A DNA stretch of 64,000 nucleotides from Devosia yakushimensis (GCF_030159855.1 NZ_BSNG01000002.1:169935-233934), one strand, 5' to 3'; positions 1 to 8,052 are shown, counted from the first letter of the stretch. Notes: generated by a model not told the origin, from the letters alone. Made by a program: numbers and translations.

Positions 1-158
1 TCATCGAGCATGACATGGACCTGATCGGGCGCCTGTGCGATCCGGTGATCGTCATGGCTCAGGGCGAGAAGATCGCCGAGGGCCCGATGGCCGAAATCCG
101 CGCCAATCCCCAGATCGTCGAAGCCTATTTCGGCACTCCGGTCGAGGTGGCTTCCTGA
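1..158 (+). CDS. livG: Branched-chain amino-acid ABC transporter ATPase, C-terminal fragment
   Basis: Only the last 51 codons are inside the window (reading frame from base 3). The fragment opens with the H-loop motif EHDMDLI, followed by the usual tail with VIVMAQGEKIAEGP and a C-terminal EAYFG, typical of LivG-type ATPases of the HAAT family. It lies 52 bases before livF and in the same orientation, so it is the first visible gene of a livG-livF-livH-livM operon that imports branched-chain or related amino acids across the inner membrane. The assignment to LivG rather than another ABC ATPase rests on this context; the Walker motifs are outside the window. Confidence 0.88.
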   Translation, partial: IEHDMDLIGRLCDPVIVMAQGEKIAEGPMAEIRANPQIVEAYFGTPVEVAS

Positions 159-210
159 TGCGTGTTTCCTTGTCCAAAAACCGGTTTCCACTTTTTGGGG
201 AAACCCGCTG

Positions 211-915
211 ATGGCTTTGATCGAACTCAAACATGTCGTCGGCGGCTATGGCGGCGCGCCGATCCTCAATGGCGTTAACCTGGCCATCGAGCCGCATGAT
301 ATCGGCGTCATTGTCGGCCCCAATGGGGCGGGCAAGTCGACCACGCTCAAGGCCATTTTCGGGCTGCTGAAAGTCACCGGCGGGACGATCGAATTCGGCG
401 GGGAGAATGTCGCCAATTCCCTGCCCGACCGGCTGGTGCCCAAGGGCCTTTCCTTCGTGCCGCAGGAAAAGAACGTCTTTACCTCGATGAGTGTCGAGGA
501 AAACCTGGAAATGGGCGCCTTTACCCGCAAGGACGATTTCCGCGCCACCATGAACTGGGTCTATGAGATGTTCCCGGTGCTGGCGGAAAAGCGCCGCCAG
601 CCGGCCGGAGAACTCTCGGGCGGGCAACGCCAGATGGTGGCCATGGGCCGGGCGCTGATGAGCAAACCGACCCTGTTGATGCTCGACGAGCCCTCGGCGG
701 GCCTGTCGCCGCGCTATGTCATCGAGATTTTCGAGACCATTGTCCGCGTCAACAAGGAAGGCGTCGGCATTCTGATGGTCGAGCAGAATGCCCGCCAGGC
801 CCTGGCCTTTGCCAGCAAGGGCTTCGTGCTGGCCAGCGGGCAGAACCGGTTCACCGGCACCGGCCCCGAACTTATCGCCGACCCCGAAGTCGCCAAGAGC
901 TTTCTGGGGGGCTGA
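211..915 (+). CDS. livF: Branched-chain amino-acid ABC transporter ATPase LivF
   Basis: A 234-residue ABC ATPase of normal LivF length. Walker A (GPNGAGKST) is at residues 36-44, the Q-loop glutamine at 85, the LSGGQ signature at 135-139 and Walker B (LLMLDEP) at 155-161. The N-terminal line MALIELKHVVGGYG and the segment FVPQEKNVFTSMSVEENL are characteristic of LivF. It hydrolyses ATP on the cytoplasmic face to power the LivHM permease. The ATG is preceded by a GGGGAAA ribosome site. It follows livG and is separated from livH by about 155 bases that hold a family A repeat, so the operon is interrupted by a potential hairpin. Confidence 0.94.
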   Translation: MALIELKHVVGGYGGAPILNGVNLAIEPHDIGVIVGPNGAGKSTTLKAIFGLLKVTGGTIEFGGENVANSLPDRLVPKGLSFVPQEKNVFTSMSVEENLEMGAFTRKDDFRATMNWVYEMFPVLAEKRRQPAGELSGGQRQMVAMGRALMSKPTLLMLDEPSAGLSPRYVIEIFETIVRVNKEGVGILMVEQNARQALAFASKGFVLASGQNRFTGTGPELIADPEVAKSFLGG

Positions 916-947
916 GATGGTGCAAGCTGGCTGGTCCAATTCACAAT

Positions 948-1029
948 GTCATTCCCGCGCAGGCGGGAAGCCATTCTTTCCCCGCGCCTCAAAATCCCAG
1001 GAGTGGATTCCCGCCTGCGCGGGAATGAC
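948..1029. repeat. Family A paired palindromic repeat, copy 1
   Basis: Two facing halves: GTCATTCCCGCGCAGGCGGG at the left and its reverse complement ending GCGGGAATGAC at the right, with about 38 bases between. Each half is itself a CCCGC-GCA-GGCGGG-type hairpin, and together they can form one long stem. It lies between livF and livH. Other copies are at 3446, 9901, 24028 and (degenerate) 63702. Confidence 0.85.
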
Positions 1030-1071
1030 GCCGCGGGCAGGAAATGCGCCGAGCGCCGCTGAGATATCCGC

Positions 1072-2076
1072 ATGACCGAACTCATTTTCTTCATCAACCA
1101 GGTCGTCATCGCCGGCGCCGTTCTGGGCTGCATCTATGCGCTGGGCGCGGTGGGCATCACGCTGGTTTTCGGCATTTTGCGCTTTGCCCATTTTGCCCAT
1201 TCCGAGCTCATGACCTCGGGCGCCTTCTTTGCGTTCCTCCTGGCCAGCGCCTTTGCCGCCTGGGGCATTGTCACCCCCATTCCGACCGGTTTCGTGGTGC
1301 TGCCCATTGCCATGGTGATCTCGGCCATTCTGGCGCTGGGGATCGACAAGGGTTTTTATGCACCGCTGCGCAAGCGGGGCGCGCGGCCGGTGACGCTGCT
1401 GATCGCTTCGATCGGCGTGACACTGATGGTGCAGGGGCTGATCCGCCTGTTCTTTGGCGCCGGATCCTACTCGTTCTTCGAAACCGAGGCCAAGGACGTG
1501 TTCCGTATCGATCTGAGCATGCTCGGTTCGACCCGCCCCCTGGTGATCACCGAGCCGCAATTGCTGATGATTATCGTCACGGCCATTTCGGTGATCGCGC
1601 TGCATCTCTTTCTCACCCGCTCGCGGCTGGGCAAGGCGATGCGCGCTATGGCTGACAATGCGGATCTGGCGCAGGTGTCGGGCATCAATACGGCGCTGGT
1701 CGTGCGCGTCACCTGGATCATTGCCGGCGCCCTGGGCTGCATGGCCGGCACCATGCTGGCGCTGGATGTGACGCTGAAGCCCGATCTGGCCTTCAACATC
1801 ATCATTCCCATCTTTGCCGCTGCCATTGTGGGCGGGTTGGGCCAGGCCTATGGCGCCATTGCCGGAGGGCTGTTGATCGGTTTTGCCGAATCTCTTGCCG
1901 TCTTCAACTGGACCATGGTGCTGCGCCCGCTCAACGCCATCCTGCCCGATTGGCTGCAATTGCCGGCAACGCTTGCCCTGGTGCCCACCGAATATAAGCT
2001 CACCGTCGCCTTCGTGATCCTGGTGGTGACGCTGCTGGTGCGGCCCACGGGTATCTTCAAGGGAGCCTCGTCATGA
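1072..2076 (+). CDS. livH: Branched-chain amino-acid ABC transporter permease LivH
   Basis: A 334-residue polytopic membrane protein with eight or so hydrophobic segments. The first helix reads INQVVIAGAVLGCIYALGAV, followed by GITLVFGILRFAHFAHSELM, the conserved LivH pattern. The cytoplasmic motif GKAMRAMADNADLAQVSGIN is the family's coupling (EAA-like) region that contacts the ATPase. It forms the inner-membrane channel together with LivM. The ATG at 1072 has GAGAT seven bases upstream, and its stop overlaps the livM start by four bases (ATGA), so the two are translationally coupled. Confidence 0.95.
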   Translation: MTELIFFINQVVIAGAVLGCIYALGAVGITLVFGILRFAHFAHSELMTSGAFFAFLLASAFAAWGIVTPIPTGFVVLPIAMVISAILALGIDKGFYAPLRKRGARPVTLLIASIGVTLMVQGLIRLFFGAGSYSFFETEAKDVFRIDLSMLGSTRPLVITEPQLLMIIVTAISVIALHLFLTRSRLGKAMRAMADNADLAQVSGINTALVVRVTWIIAGALGCMAGTMLALDVTLKPDLAFNIIIPIFAAAIVGGLGQAYGAIAGGLLIGFAESLAVFNWTMVLRPLNAILPDWLQLPATLALVPTEYKLTVAFVILVVTLLVRPTGIFKGASS

Positions 2077-3362
2077 TCCAGCGTTCCCTGACGCTCTTTG
2101 CCGGGCTTTTCGTCTTGATCCTGGTCATCGGCTGGCTGATGGGCCTGCCCTTTACCTCGTCGCGCCTCGTGGAAGCGGCCGCCTATAGCCTCATCGCGCT
2201 GGGCCTCAATATTCAGTGGGGATATGGCGGGCTCTTCAATTTCGGCATTATGGGCTTTCTGATGCTGGGCGGCTTTGCCGTCACCTTCATCTCCTATCCG
2301 GTCAATCCCACCTTCTGGGGTTCGGATGGCCCCCTCATGCTCGGTCGGGCGCTGCTCGCCTTTGCCGCGGGGGCTCTCCTGGTCATCGCGGCGCGCAAGA
2401 GCGATCGCATCGGTCTTAGGGGCGGGTGGAAGACCTTTGTCACGGTGCTCGCCTGGTTTGTCGCCTATTGCCTTTATCGCAGCCAGCTCGATCCGGCTGC
2501 GGCCTATATCGAATCGGCCGCCGGTGGCGGCTGGGTCGGGGGCCTGGGTGCCCATCCGATCCTGGGTTGGCTGTTCGGCGGGGTGCTGGCGGCGGTCATT
2601 GCCTTTATCGTCGGCAAGATCGCCCTGGGCCTGCGCACCGATTACCTGGCCATTGCCACGATCGGCATTTCCGAAATCATCCGGGCGCTGATCAAGAATA
2701 TGGATTGGCTGACGCGCGGTACGCTGACGGTGTCGCCCATTCCCTGGCCGACCCCGCTGCCCCAGGATTACCAGGCCAGCGGCTCGGATCAGTTCAGCTC
2801 GCTGTTGCTGGCCCGCGGCGGCTTCCTGCTGCTGGCGCTGGCCGTGCTGGCCATTGCCCTCTGGCTGATCAGCCGGGCCTATTCGGGCCCCTGGGGCCGC
2901 ATGATGCGCGCCATTCGCGACAATCACATTGCGGCGGCCTCCATGGGCAAGAATGTTACCGCGCGACAGCTCGAAATCTTCGTCTTCGGCTCGGTGCTGA
3001 TGGGGATAGGCGGGGCCATGCTGGTCAGCTTCACCCAGATTTTCGATCCCTCGAGCTACCAGCCGATCAACCACACCTTCCTCATCTGGGTAATGGTGAT
3101 CGTGGGCGGGGCGGGCAATAATTGGGGCGCGGTGTTTGGTGCGGTGCTGATCTGGCTGGTCTGGATCATTTCCGAGCCGCTCTCCAAGGTGGTGTTCGAT
3201 TTCGTCAGCATGTGGTCGAGCAATTTCGGCTGGGGCGCCATTCCCGATATCGAAGCGCGCTCGGCCCAGATGCGCGTCTTCGTGCTGGGCCTGGTCATCA
3301 CCATAGCCCTCCGATTTGCACCCCGAGGCCTGATCCCGGAAATGGTGAAGCGGGAGGGGTAG
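2073..3362 (+). CDS. livM: Branched-chain amino-acid ABC transporter permease LivM
   Basis: A 429-residue multi-spanning permease. It carries the family markers YSLIALGLNIQWGYGGLFNFG in the first third, LRTDYLAIATIGISEIIRAL in the middle, the coupling region GRMMRAIRDNHIAAASMGKN and the C-terminal VGGAGNNWGAVFGAVLIWLVW. It pairs with LivH in the inner membrane. The start overlaps the livH stop by four bases. A strong intrinsic terminator follows the stop, so this is the last gene of the operon; the binding-protein gene livK is not in the operon but lies about 2 kb on, in the opposite orientation. Confidence 0.95.
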   Translation: MIQRSLTLFAGLFVLILVIGWLMGLPFTSSRLVEAAAYSLIALGLNIQWGYGGLFNFGIMGFLMLGGFAVTFISYPVNPTFWGSDGPLMLGRALLAFAAGALLVIAARKSDRIGLRGGWKTFVTVLAWFVAYCLYRSQLDPAAAYIESAAGGGWVGGLGAHPILGWLFGGVLAAVIAFIVGKIALGLRTDYLAIATIGISEIIRALIKNMDWLTRGTLTVSPIPWPTPLPQDYQASGSDQFSSLLLARGGFLLLALAVLAIALWLISRAYSGPWGRMMRAIRDNHIAAASMGKNVTARQLEIFVFGSVLMGIGGAMLVSFTQIFDPSSYQPINHTFLIWVMVIVGGAGNNWGAVFGAVLIWLVWIISEPLSKVVFDFVSMWSSNFGWGAIPDIEARSAQMRVFVLGLVITIALRFAPRGLIPEMVKREG

Positions 3363-3388
3363 GTTCCTCTCTACCGCCATTGCTCTGC

Positions 3389-3419
3389 AACCCCCGCGCA
3401 AGCGGGGGTTTCTTTTTTA
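3389..3419 (+). terminator. Intrinsic terminator after livM
   Basis: A 9-bp perfect stem AACCCCCGC / GCGGGGGTT with a four-base loop, followed by TCTTTTTT. It lies 26 bases after the livM stop and closes the liv operon. Confidence 0.85.
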
Positions 3420-3445
3420 ACGCCTCATAGCAAGCAAGAGAAACA

Positions 3446-3540
3446 GAGGTTCCCGCTTTCGCGGGAATGACCCGGTGAGGGATGAATTGTGCAGGTGACA
3501 ACCCACCCACAATGTCATTCCCGCGAAAGCGGGAACCTCC
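3446..3540. repeat. Family A paired palindromic repeat, copy 2
   Basis: Facing halves GAGGTTCCCGCTTTCGCGGG and CATTCCCGCGAAAGCGGGAA separated by about 42 bases. This copy has the AAAG/CTTT core instead of the GCA core of copies 1, 3 and 4, and its halves are in the opposite order. It fills most of the gap between the liv operon terminator and the toxin-antitoxin promoter. Confidence 0.85.
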
Positions 3541-3557
3541 GTTTTCCGCCGCAAGTA

Positions 3558-3595
3558 AGTCCAATATTGTACATTGTCTAAAATTGGACTATATG
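3558..3595 (+). promoter_or_regulatory. Candidate promoter and operator of the toxin-antitoxin pair
   Basis: An 8-bp perfect inverted repeat, AGTCCAAT (3558-3565) and ATTGGACT (3583-3590), frames a possible promoter: TTGTAC at 3567-3572, 17 bases, then TATATG at 3590-3595. The right arm touches the -10 element. It lies 27-60 bases before the antitoxin start, where the antitoxin of a toxin-antitoxin pair usually binds to repress its own transcription. The operator role is inferred. Confidence 0.5.
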
Positions 3596-3621
3596 TGCTC
3601 CAGTAGACCGGAGACTGTTTC

Positions 3622-4152
3622 ATGGCCCGCATCGCTCATCTTGCTACCCATCAGCCCGTTGCGCCGGGGCCTGACCGGCTGGATAATGCGCGCTTCCTGC
3701 CGCAGAACCGGCGGCGGTTGAGCGGGCCGGGGCTGCGCAGTTTCCTGGCCATTGCCGATCTTTGGGGCCTTAACGAAGAACAGCGCCGGCTGGTGCTGGG
3801 CTATCCGGCGCGCTCCACCTATCACCACTGGATGCGGCAGGCCCGGGCGCAGGAAAGCCTGCTGCTCGATGCCGATGTGCTGACGCGGATATCGGCCGTG
3901 CTGGGCATTCACCAGGCGCTGGGCGTGCTGTTTGCCAGCCAGGGCGATGGCCTGGCCTGGCTGCGTGGGCCTCATGATGCGCCGGTTTTTGGCGGCCAGC
4001 CCCCGTTGGCGCTGGTGACCAATGGGTCGCAGGACGGATTGCTCCTGGTGCGGCGCTTCCTTGATGCGGCGCGGGGTGGGCTCTATATGGCGCCCAATGC
4101 GACCGATGCCGGTTTTTCGCCCTTGGGCGACGACGCCATTGTCTGGCAATGA
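3622..4152 (+). CDS. Xre/MbcA/ParS-type antitoxin of a RES-Xre pair
   Basis: A 176-residue protein encoded immediately before a RES-domain toxin. The N-terminal half (about residues 38-75) looks like the degenerate Xre-like helix-turn-helix of this family, with LWGLNEEQRRLVLGYP and STYHHWMRQA. The C-terminal half (about 90-155) matches the MbcA/ParS/Xre toxin-binding domain: GIHQALGVLF, AWLRGPHDAPVFGGQPPLAL and LLLVRRFLDAARGG. The family neutralises the toxin by inserting its C-terminus into the active site, and represses the operon. The ATG has CGGAGA nine bases upstream, and the stop overlaps the toxin start by four bases. Identification is by motif and context. Confidence 0.85.
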   Translation: MARIAHLATHQPVAPGPDRLDNARFLPQNRRRLSGPGLRSFLAIADLWGLNEEQRRLVLGYPARSTYHHWMRQARAQESLLLDADVLTRISAVLGIHQALGVLFASQGDGLAWLRGPHDAPVFGGQPPLALVTNGSQDGLLLVRRFLDAARGGLYMAPNATDAGFSPLGDDAIVWQ

Positions 4153-4820
4153 ACGGCCAGCGCATCGCGGCGCCCCGGCCGTGCTATCGCCTCATCCCGT
4201 CGCAATTTCCCCCTATCGGGCTTTTCGACACCGTCAGCACACCTGCCGACCTCGAGGCGGTGATGGAGCTCGCCGGCTGGACCAATGACCGGCTGGTGAG
4301 CGAGCGATTGCGCCGCCTGCCCGAAGGCGAATGGGTGTTCGGGCGGCCCAATTCGAGCATTGTCATGGCCGCGTTTCTGCATGCCCCGCCGGGCGGCACG
4401 CGTTTTGCCGGGCCCGATCTGGGCGCCTGGTATGCGGCGGCGGCGATCAATACGGCGGTCGCCGAAGTGGCCCATCACCTGCGGCGCGAATTGGTGGCGC
4501 GCAATATTCCGGCGATGAGCCGCACCTATCGCGCCTATCATTGCCGGCTCGAGGGCGACTACCTCGACCTGCGCAACCAGCAGCAGGCACGACCGGAGCT
4601 CTATGACGGCACGAATTACACCGCGAGCCAGACCTTCGGCGAGGCCGAGCGCGCCAGCGGTGGCGACGGGCTGGTCTATGACAGCCTGCGCCATGGCGGG
4701 GGCACCAATATCGTCGCCTATCGCCCCTCCAAAGTGCTCGACGTGGTCCAGAGCGAGCATCTCGATGTCAGCGTCAGGGCGGACATGGCGCGGGTCGAGG
4801 TGCGGCGGTTGAGCGAATAG
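4149..4820 (+). CDS. RES-domain toxin, probable NAD+ phosphorylase/hydrolase
   Basis: A 223-residue RES-family protein. The family's conserved Arg, Glu and Ser are visible: R85 in GGTRFAGPD, Y95 in GAWYAA, E106 in NTAVAEVAHH and S179 in GLVYDSLRHGGGTNIVAYRP. Characterised members (for example MbcT of Mycobacterium tuberculosis and the Pseudomonas Res toxins) destroy cellular NAD+. The upstream ATGA overlap with the antitoxin gene is the usual arrangement, ensuring that antitoxin is made first. All key residues are present, so the toxin appears intact. Its stop lies one base from the stop of the convergent methyltransferase gene. Confidence 0.87.
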   Translation: MNGQRIAAPRPCYRLIPSQFPPIGLFDTVSTPADLEAVMELAGWTNDRLVSERLRRLPEGEWVFGRPNSSIVMAAFLHAPPGGTRFAGPDLGAWYAAAAINTAVAEVAHHLRRELVARNIPAMSRTYRAYHCRLEGDYLDLRNQQQARPELYDGTNYTASQTFGEAERASGGDGLVYDSLRHGGGTNIVAYRPSKVLDVVQSEHLDVSVRADMARVEVRRLSE

Positions 4821-4821
4821 C

Positions 4822-5409
4822 TCAGCGCCGCGCGGCGACCCAGAGCCAACGGGTCGGCAGGTTGTCATAACCGCCGCCGTCCTCTTCGGTCAGTTCAAGT
4901 TCGCTCCAGGCCGCGGCGGCCCGATAGCGCGCCAGCAAGGTTTCTGCATTGGGGTAATTGTAATAACGCCCGAACTGGTCGCGACCTTCGCCACTGCCCG
5001 CCTTGAAGCTGGCGACAAACAGTCCGCCCGGCTTCAGCGCGCGGAAAATCTGGGCCAGGTTACCGGCCAGTTCGGCATCGGGCGCATGCAGCAGCGATGC
5101 GCTGGCCCAGACCCCGTCAAATTGCGCATCGGCATCGAGTTGATCGAACCGCATGACGCGCACCGGCCGCCCGATATGGCGACTTGCCTCTGCCGCCAGC
5201 TCGGGCGAGGCATCGGTGGGGTGGATGTCGAAGCCCTGCGACAGCATGTGGGCTGCGTCCTCGCCGCCGCCAGAACCCAGTTCGAGAATTGTCGCACCGG
5301 CCGGGAGCGCGGCGAGAAAGTGCGCCAGATGGGTCCCAATGCGCCGTTGCCGCTGCACATAGGTTGCGGCGTTTTCGGCATAGAACCGCAAGGTGTCATC
5401 ATCGGCCAT
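4822..5409 (-). CDS. Class I SAM-dependent methyltransferase
   Basis: A 195-residue Rossmann-type methyltransferase. Motif I (ILELGSGGGEDAAHM) is at residues 41-55; HPTDASPELAAEA gives the acidic residue that binds the ribose of SAM; VWASASLLHAPDAEL and ALKPGGLFVASFKAG are motifs II and III. The substrate cannot be told from the sequence. It is convergent with the RES toxin (one base between stops) and lies upstream of nothing on its own strand except livK, which ends in a terminator, so it is probably transcribed alone. Confidence 0.75.
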   Translation of the reverse strand: MADDDTLRFYAENAATYVQRQRRIGTHLAHFLAALPAGATILELGSGGGEDAAHMLSQGFDIHPTDASPELAAEASRHIGRPVRVMRFDQLDADAQFDGVWASASLLHAPDAELAGNLAQIFRALKPGGLFVASFKAGSGEGRDQFGRYYNYPNAETLLARYRAAAAWSELELTEEDGGGYDNLPTRWLWVAARR

Positions 5410-5423
5410 TGGCGCCTCCGGAC

Positions 5424-5449
5424 AAAAAAGCCCGGGATCGCTCCCGGGC
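5424..5449 (-). terminator. Intrinsic terminator of livK
   Basis: Reading the minus strand, GCCCGGGA, a four-base loop GCGA, TCCCGGGC and then a run of six T. It lies 27 bases after the livK stop and just before the start of the methyltransferase gene on the same strand. Confidence 0.88.
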
Positions 5450-5475
5450 CTTCAATCTTGCAAAACCAGCTAAAA

Positions 5476-6681
5476 TTACTGGATTTGACCCTTTTCGACG
5501 AACTTGCCGCCTTCGACGGCCAGTTCGACGATGATGCCGTCCACGTCGCCGGCCGCGTCGAAGTCGAGCGAGCCGCCGGCGCCGTCATAGTCGATATCGG
5601 TGCCGGCCTTGATCAATTCGACAGCCTTGCTCCACTCGCCGGGCAGGATTTTTTCGCCCGGAGCCGAAGCGACATCGCGCAGCGCGGCCGACAGACCCTC
5701 ACGGCCGGCCGAACCGTTCTTCTCGATGGCGAGTGCCAGAAGGAAGGCGGCGTCATAGGCCTGGGGGGCATAGGTGGCATTGGCCTGGATGCCGGCATCA
5801 TTGGCCAGCTTTTCATAGGTGGTGGTGGCATCGCCCGCCGGAGCACCGGCGCGGGTGGCGATCAGGCCTTCCACGGCCGAAGCGTCGATACCGGTCAGCA
5901 GGTCATCGCCGACCATGCCGTCACCGCCGACATAGGTGGTGAAATTGCCCGATTCCACGGCCTGGCGCAGCACGGTATTACCCGAGGCATTGGCATAGGC
6001 CAGGATCACCAGGTTCTGCGAAGCGACCAGATTGCCGAGCTCGGCGCGATAGTCGGCCTTGCCTTCTTCGTGAGCGAGATTGGCTGCAACGGTGCCGCCG
6101 CCTTCGGTGAAGGCGGCCGACAGCGCATCGGCAAAGCCCTTACCATAGTCATTGTTGACATAGGTGATGGCAATGTCCTGGACGCCCTTGGAGAGCAGGA
6201 GGCTGGCCATCTTGACGCCCTGCAGCGCGTCAGACGGGGTGGTGCGGTAGACGAGGTCGTTGTCGTCGAGCGTGGTCAGGGCCGGAGCCGAAGAGGCCGG
6301 CGAGACGAAGACCACATTGCCCGACTTGCCCGAGCCGTTGAAGGCGCCGATGGTTTCGCCGGTGCAGAGCGCGCCGACAACGGCGGTGACGTTATCGGTA
6401 TTGATGACCTTGTCGGCAGCCGCGGCGGCGGTGGTGGCATCGCAAGCGCCGTCGGCCGAGATCAGCTTGAGCTCGCCGCCCAGAATGCCGCCCTGTTCGT
6501 TGACCTGTTTCACCACCAGCTCGGCGCCGGCGAAAATCGGGGGGGTCAGCGATTCAATGGGGCCGGTGAAGCCGCCGATGAAGCCCAGCGTGGCTCCGGT
6601 GTCCTGGGCGATGGCAGGTGCTGCGACCATCAAGGTCGAAGCGGCCGCTGCCAGGGTCAGGGTCTTGGTCAGAATGTTCAT
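5476..6681 (-). CDS. livK: Branched-chain amino-acid ABC transporter substrate-binding protein
   Basis: A 401-residue type 1 periplasmic binding protein of the LivK/Peripla_BP_6 family. Residues 1-25 are a signal peptide (MNILTKTLTLAAAASTLMVA, cleaved after AIA). The mature protein begins with QDTGATLGFIGGFTGPIE and contains the family pattern AELVVKQVNEQGGILGG. Two in-frame Met codons lie upstream, at 6753 and 6801, but only the 6681 ATG gives a signal peptide and has a purine-rich GAGAGGGA site. It delivers ligand to LivHM in the periplasm. It is monocistronic, in the opposite orientation to the permease operon, and about 2.1 kb away from it, with a toxin-antitoxin pair in between. Confidence 0.9.
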   Translation of the reverse strand: MNILTKTLTLAAAASTLMVAAPAIAQDTGATLGFIGGFTGPIESLTPPIFAGAELVVKQVNEQGGILGGELKLISADGACDATTAAAAADKVINTDNVTAVVGALCTGETIGAFNGSGKSGNVVFVSPASSAPALTTLDDNDLVYRTTPSDALQGVKMASLLLSKGVQDIAITYVNNDYGKGFADALSAAFTEGGGTVAANLAHEEGKADYRAELGNLVASQNLVILAYANASGNTVLRQAVESGNFTTYVGGDGMVGDDLLTGIDASAVEGLIATRAGAPAGDATTTYEKLANDAGIQANATYAPQAYDAAFLLALAIEKNGSAGREGLSAALRDVASAPGEKILPGEWSKAVELIKAGTDIDYDGAGGSLDFDAAGDVDGIIVELAVEGGKFVEKGQIQ

Positions 6682-6790
6682 AATGTCCCTCTCTGTGGTC
6701 GTCCCGCTGGTGCGGCCCTTGCACGGCGCCAGTCTTTGCACACGGAACAACATGCTCAACGGGGGCGCAACCCGCGCCCCGCGAAGCCAG

Positions 6791-6863
6791 GACTGTTGCA
6801 TAAAGGAAATTGGGAGTCACCTTGTATTGATTGGCAAAACCGGCCCTCGTGACTGTTGCTTAA
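6791..6863. repeat. Direct repeat GACTGTTGC(A/T)TAA, 60 bp apart
   Basis: GACTGTTGCATAA at 6791-6803 and GACTGTTGCTTAA at 6851-6863 differ at one of 13 bases and start exactly 60 bases apart. They lie in the divergent gap between livK (minus) and the next binding-protein gene (plus). They could be operator sites for a shared regulator; nothing else supports this. Confidence 0.35.
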
Positions 6864-6914
6864 CGGGGTCGGGCCTTAGATAGAATGAGGACCTTGGCGC
6901 AGGGTGAGAGCGGC

Positions 6915-7943
6915 ATGATTTTACCTTCGGTAGGCAAGGCGCTGCTGGCCCTCTTGCTGTTGACGCCCCTCATGACGCCGGCCCTGGCGCAGGTGACGGT
7001 GCTCGATCAGGCGCAGGACAATGCCGGGGCGCCGCCGTCGCCGCCACCGGTCTGCGGCACCCAGCCGCTGGCGATTGCCCGGATGAGCTGGCCCTCGGCG
7101 GCGCTGCTGGCCGAAATTCATGCCAGGCTGCTGGCCGCCCATTTCGGCTGCGAGATCAAGGTTATCCCGGGCGATCTGGCGGCTACCGGCTCCTCCATGG
7201 GCTCAACCGGCCAGCCGGGTGTGGCGCCTGAAATGTGGATCAACCGCATTGCCGAGGTGTGGAACCCGGCCATCGAGGCGCAGATGGTGCGGCCGGCCGG
7301 ACCAAGCTATGCCGAGGCCAATTTCGAGGGCTGGTTCATTCCCGATTATGTGGCGGGCGCCCATCCTGAATTGACCGGTGCTGCCGGGCTCGCCGCGGCC
7401 CTGCCCACGCTCAATGGCGGGGGCAAGGTGCGCTTCGTTTCCTGTCCGGCCGATTGGGCCTGCGCGCTGATCAACCGCAATCTGGTGCGCGCCTATGGCC
7501 TGGACAATCTGGTCGAGCTGGTCGAGCCGGCCAACCGGTTCGAAATGGATACGCTGATCGGAGAGGCGGTCAGCCGGCAGGAGGCCATCGTTTTCTACTA
7601 TTGGCAGCCCAATGCTGTGCTGGCGCAGTTCGGCTTCCACCCGCTCGATATGGGCGCCTATGACGAGGCCAAGGCCAAATGCCTGGCCAGTCTGTCCTGC
7701 GCCAGCCCGGCCCCCTCCGCCTTTGCCCCCGAAACGGTGGTCGTGGCGCTCAGCGAATGGGTCTTTACCGATATTCCCGCCATTGCCGGCTATTTCCAGC
7801 GCAGCGCGCTGCCCCTGGCCGAGATGAACGGGCTTTTGGCCCAGCTCAATACGCCTGGCGCCACCATCGAGGGGGTGGCCGAAAGGTTCGTTGCCGAACG
7901 TGGCGATATCTGGCGCAAATGGGTGGGCAGCGAGGCTCCCTAA
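6915..7943 (+). CDS. Glycine betaine/choline-type substrate-binding protein (OpuAC family), orphan
   Basis: A 342-residue protein with a signal peptide (ILPSVGKALLALLLLTPLMT, cleaved after ALA) and an OpuAC-like type 2 binding fold: IARMSWPSAALLAEIHARLL near the N-terminus, WINRIAEVWNP, EGWFIPDYV, and VFYYWQPNAVLAQFG. The many Trp and Tyr residues at such positions form the aromatic cage that binds quaternary amines in known members. An earlier in-frame ATG at 6885 exists, but the one at 6915 has GGTGAGAG upstream and begins the signal peptide directly. No permease or ATPase gene for this system is nearby, so the partner is elsewhere or the protein acts alone. The exact ligand is unknown. Confidence 0.78.
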   Translation: MILPSVGKALLALLLLTPLMTPALAQVTVLDQAQDNAGAPPSPPPVCGTQPLAIARMSWPSAALLAEIHARLLAAHFGCEIKVIPGDLAATGSSMGSTGQPGVAPEMWINRIAEVWNPAIEAQMVRPAGPSYAEANFEGWFIPDYVAGAHPELTGAAGLAAALPTLNGGGKVRFVSCPADWACALINRNLVRAYGLDNLVELVEPANRFEMDTLIGEAVSRQEAIVFYYWQPNAVLAQFGFHPLDMGAYDEAKAKCLASLSCASPAPSAFAPETVVVALSEWVFTDIPAIAGYFQRSALPLAEMNGLLAQLNTPGATIEGVAERFVAERGDIWRKWVGSEAP

Positions 7944-8036
7944 CCAGGTATTTACCCTGGTGTGCGAAGGGCATGGGCGGGGCGGCGTTCCGTCGTCAAA
8001 CTGTCATCGAGCGGGCCTAGCCTCGTGTCTTTGGTT

Positions 8037-8052
8037 TCAGATAAGTATCTGA
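8037..8052. promoter_or_regulatory. 16-bp palindrome before the GGDEF-EAL gene
   Basis: TCAGATA-AG-TATCTGA, a perfect 7-bp inverted repeat with a two-base centre, 105 bases before the GGDEF-EAL start in an AT-richer stretch. It has the size of a dimeric regulator site; no T-run follows, so it is not a terminator. Confidence 0.35.

Noticed and set aside
5086..6852. A 588-codon open frame on the plus strand opposite livK and the methyltransferase
   Set aside because: Antisense shadow of livK, caused by high GC; it runs through the livK terminator and has no ribosome site.
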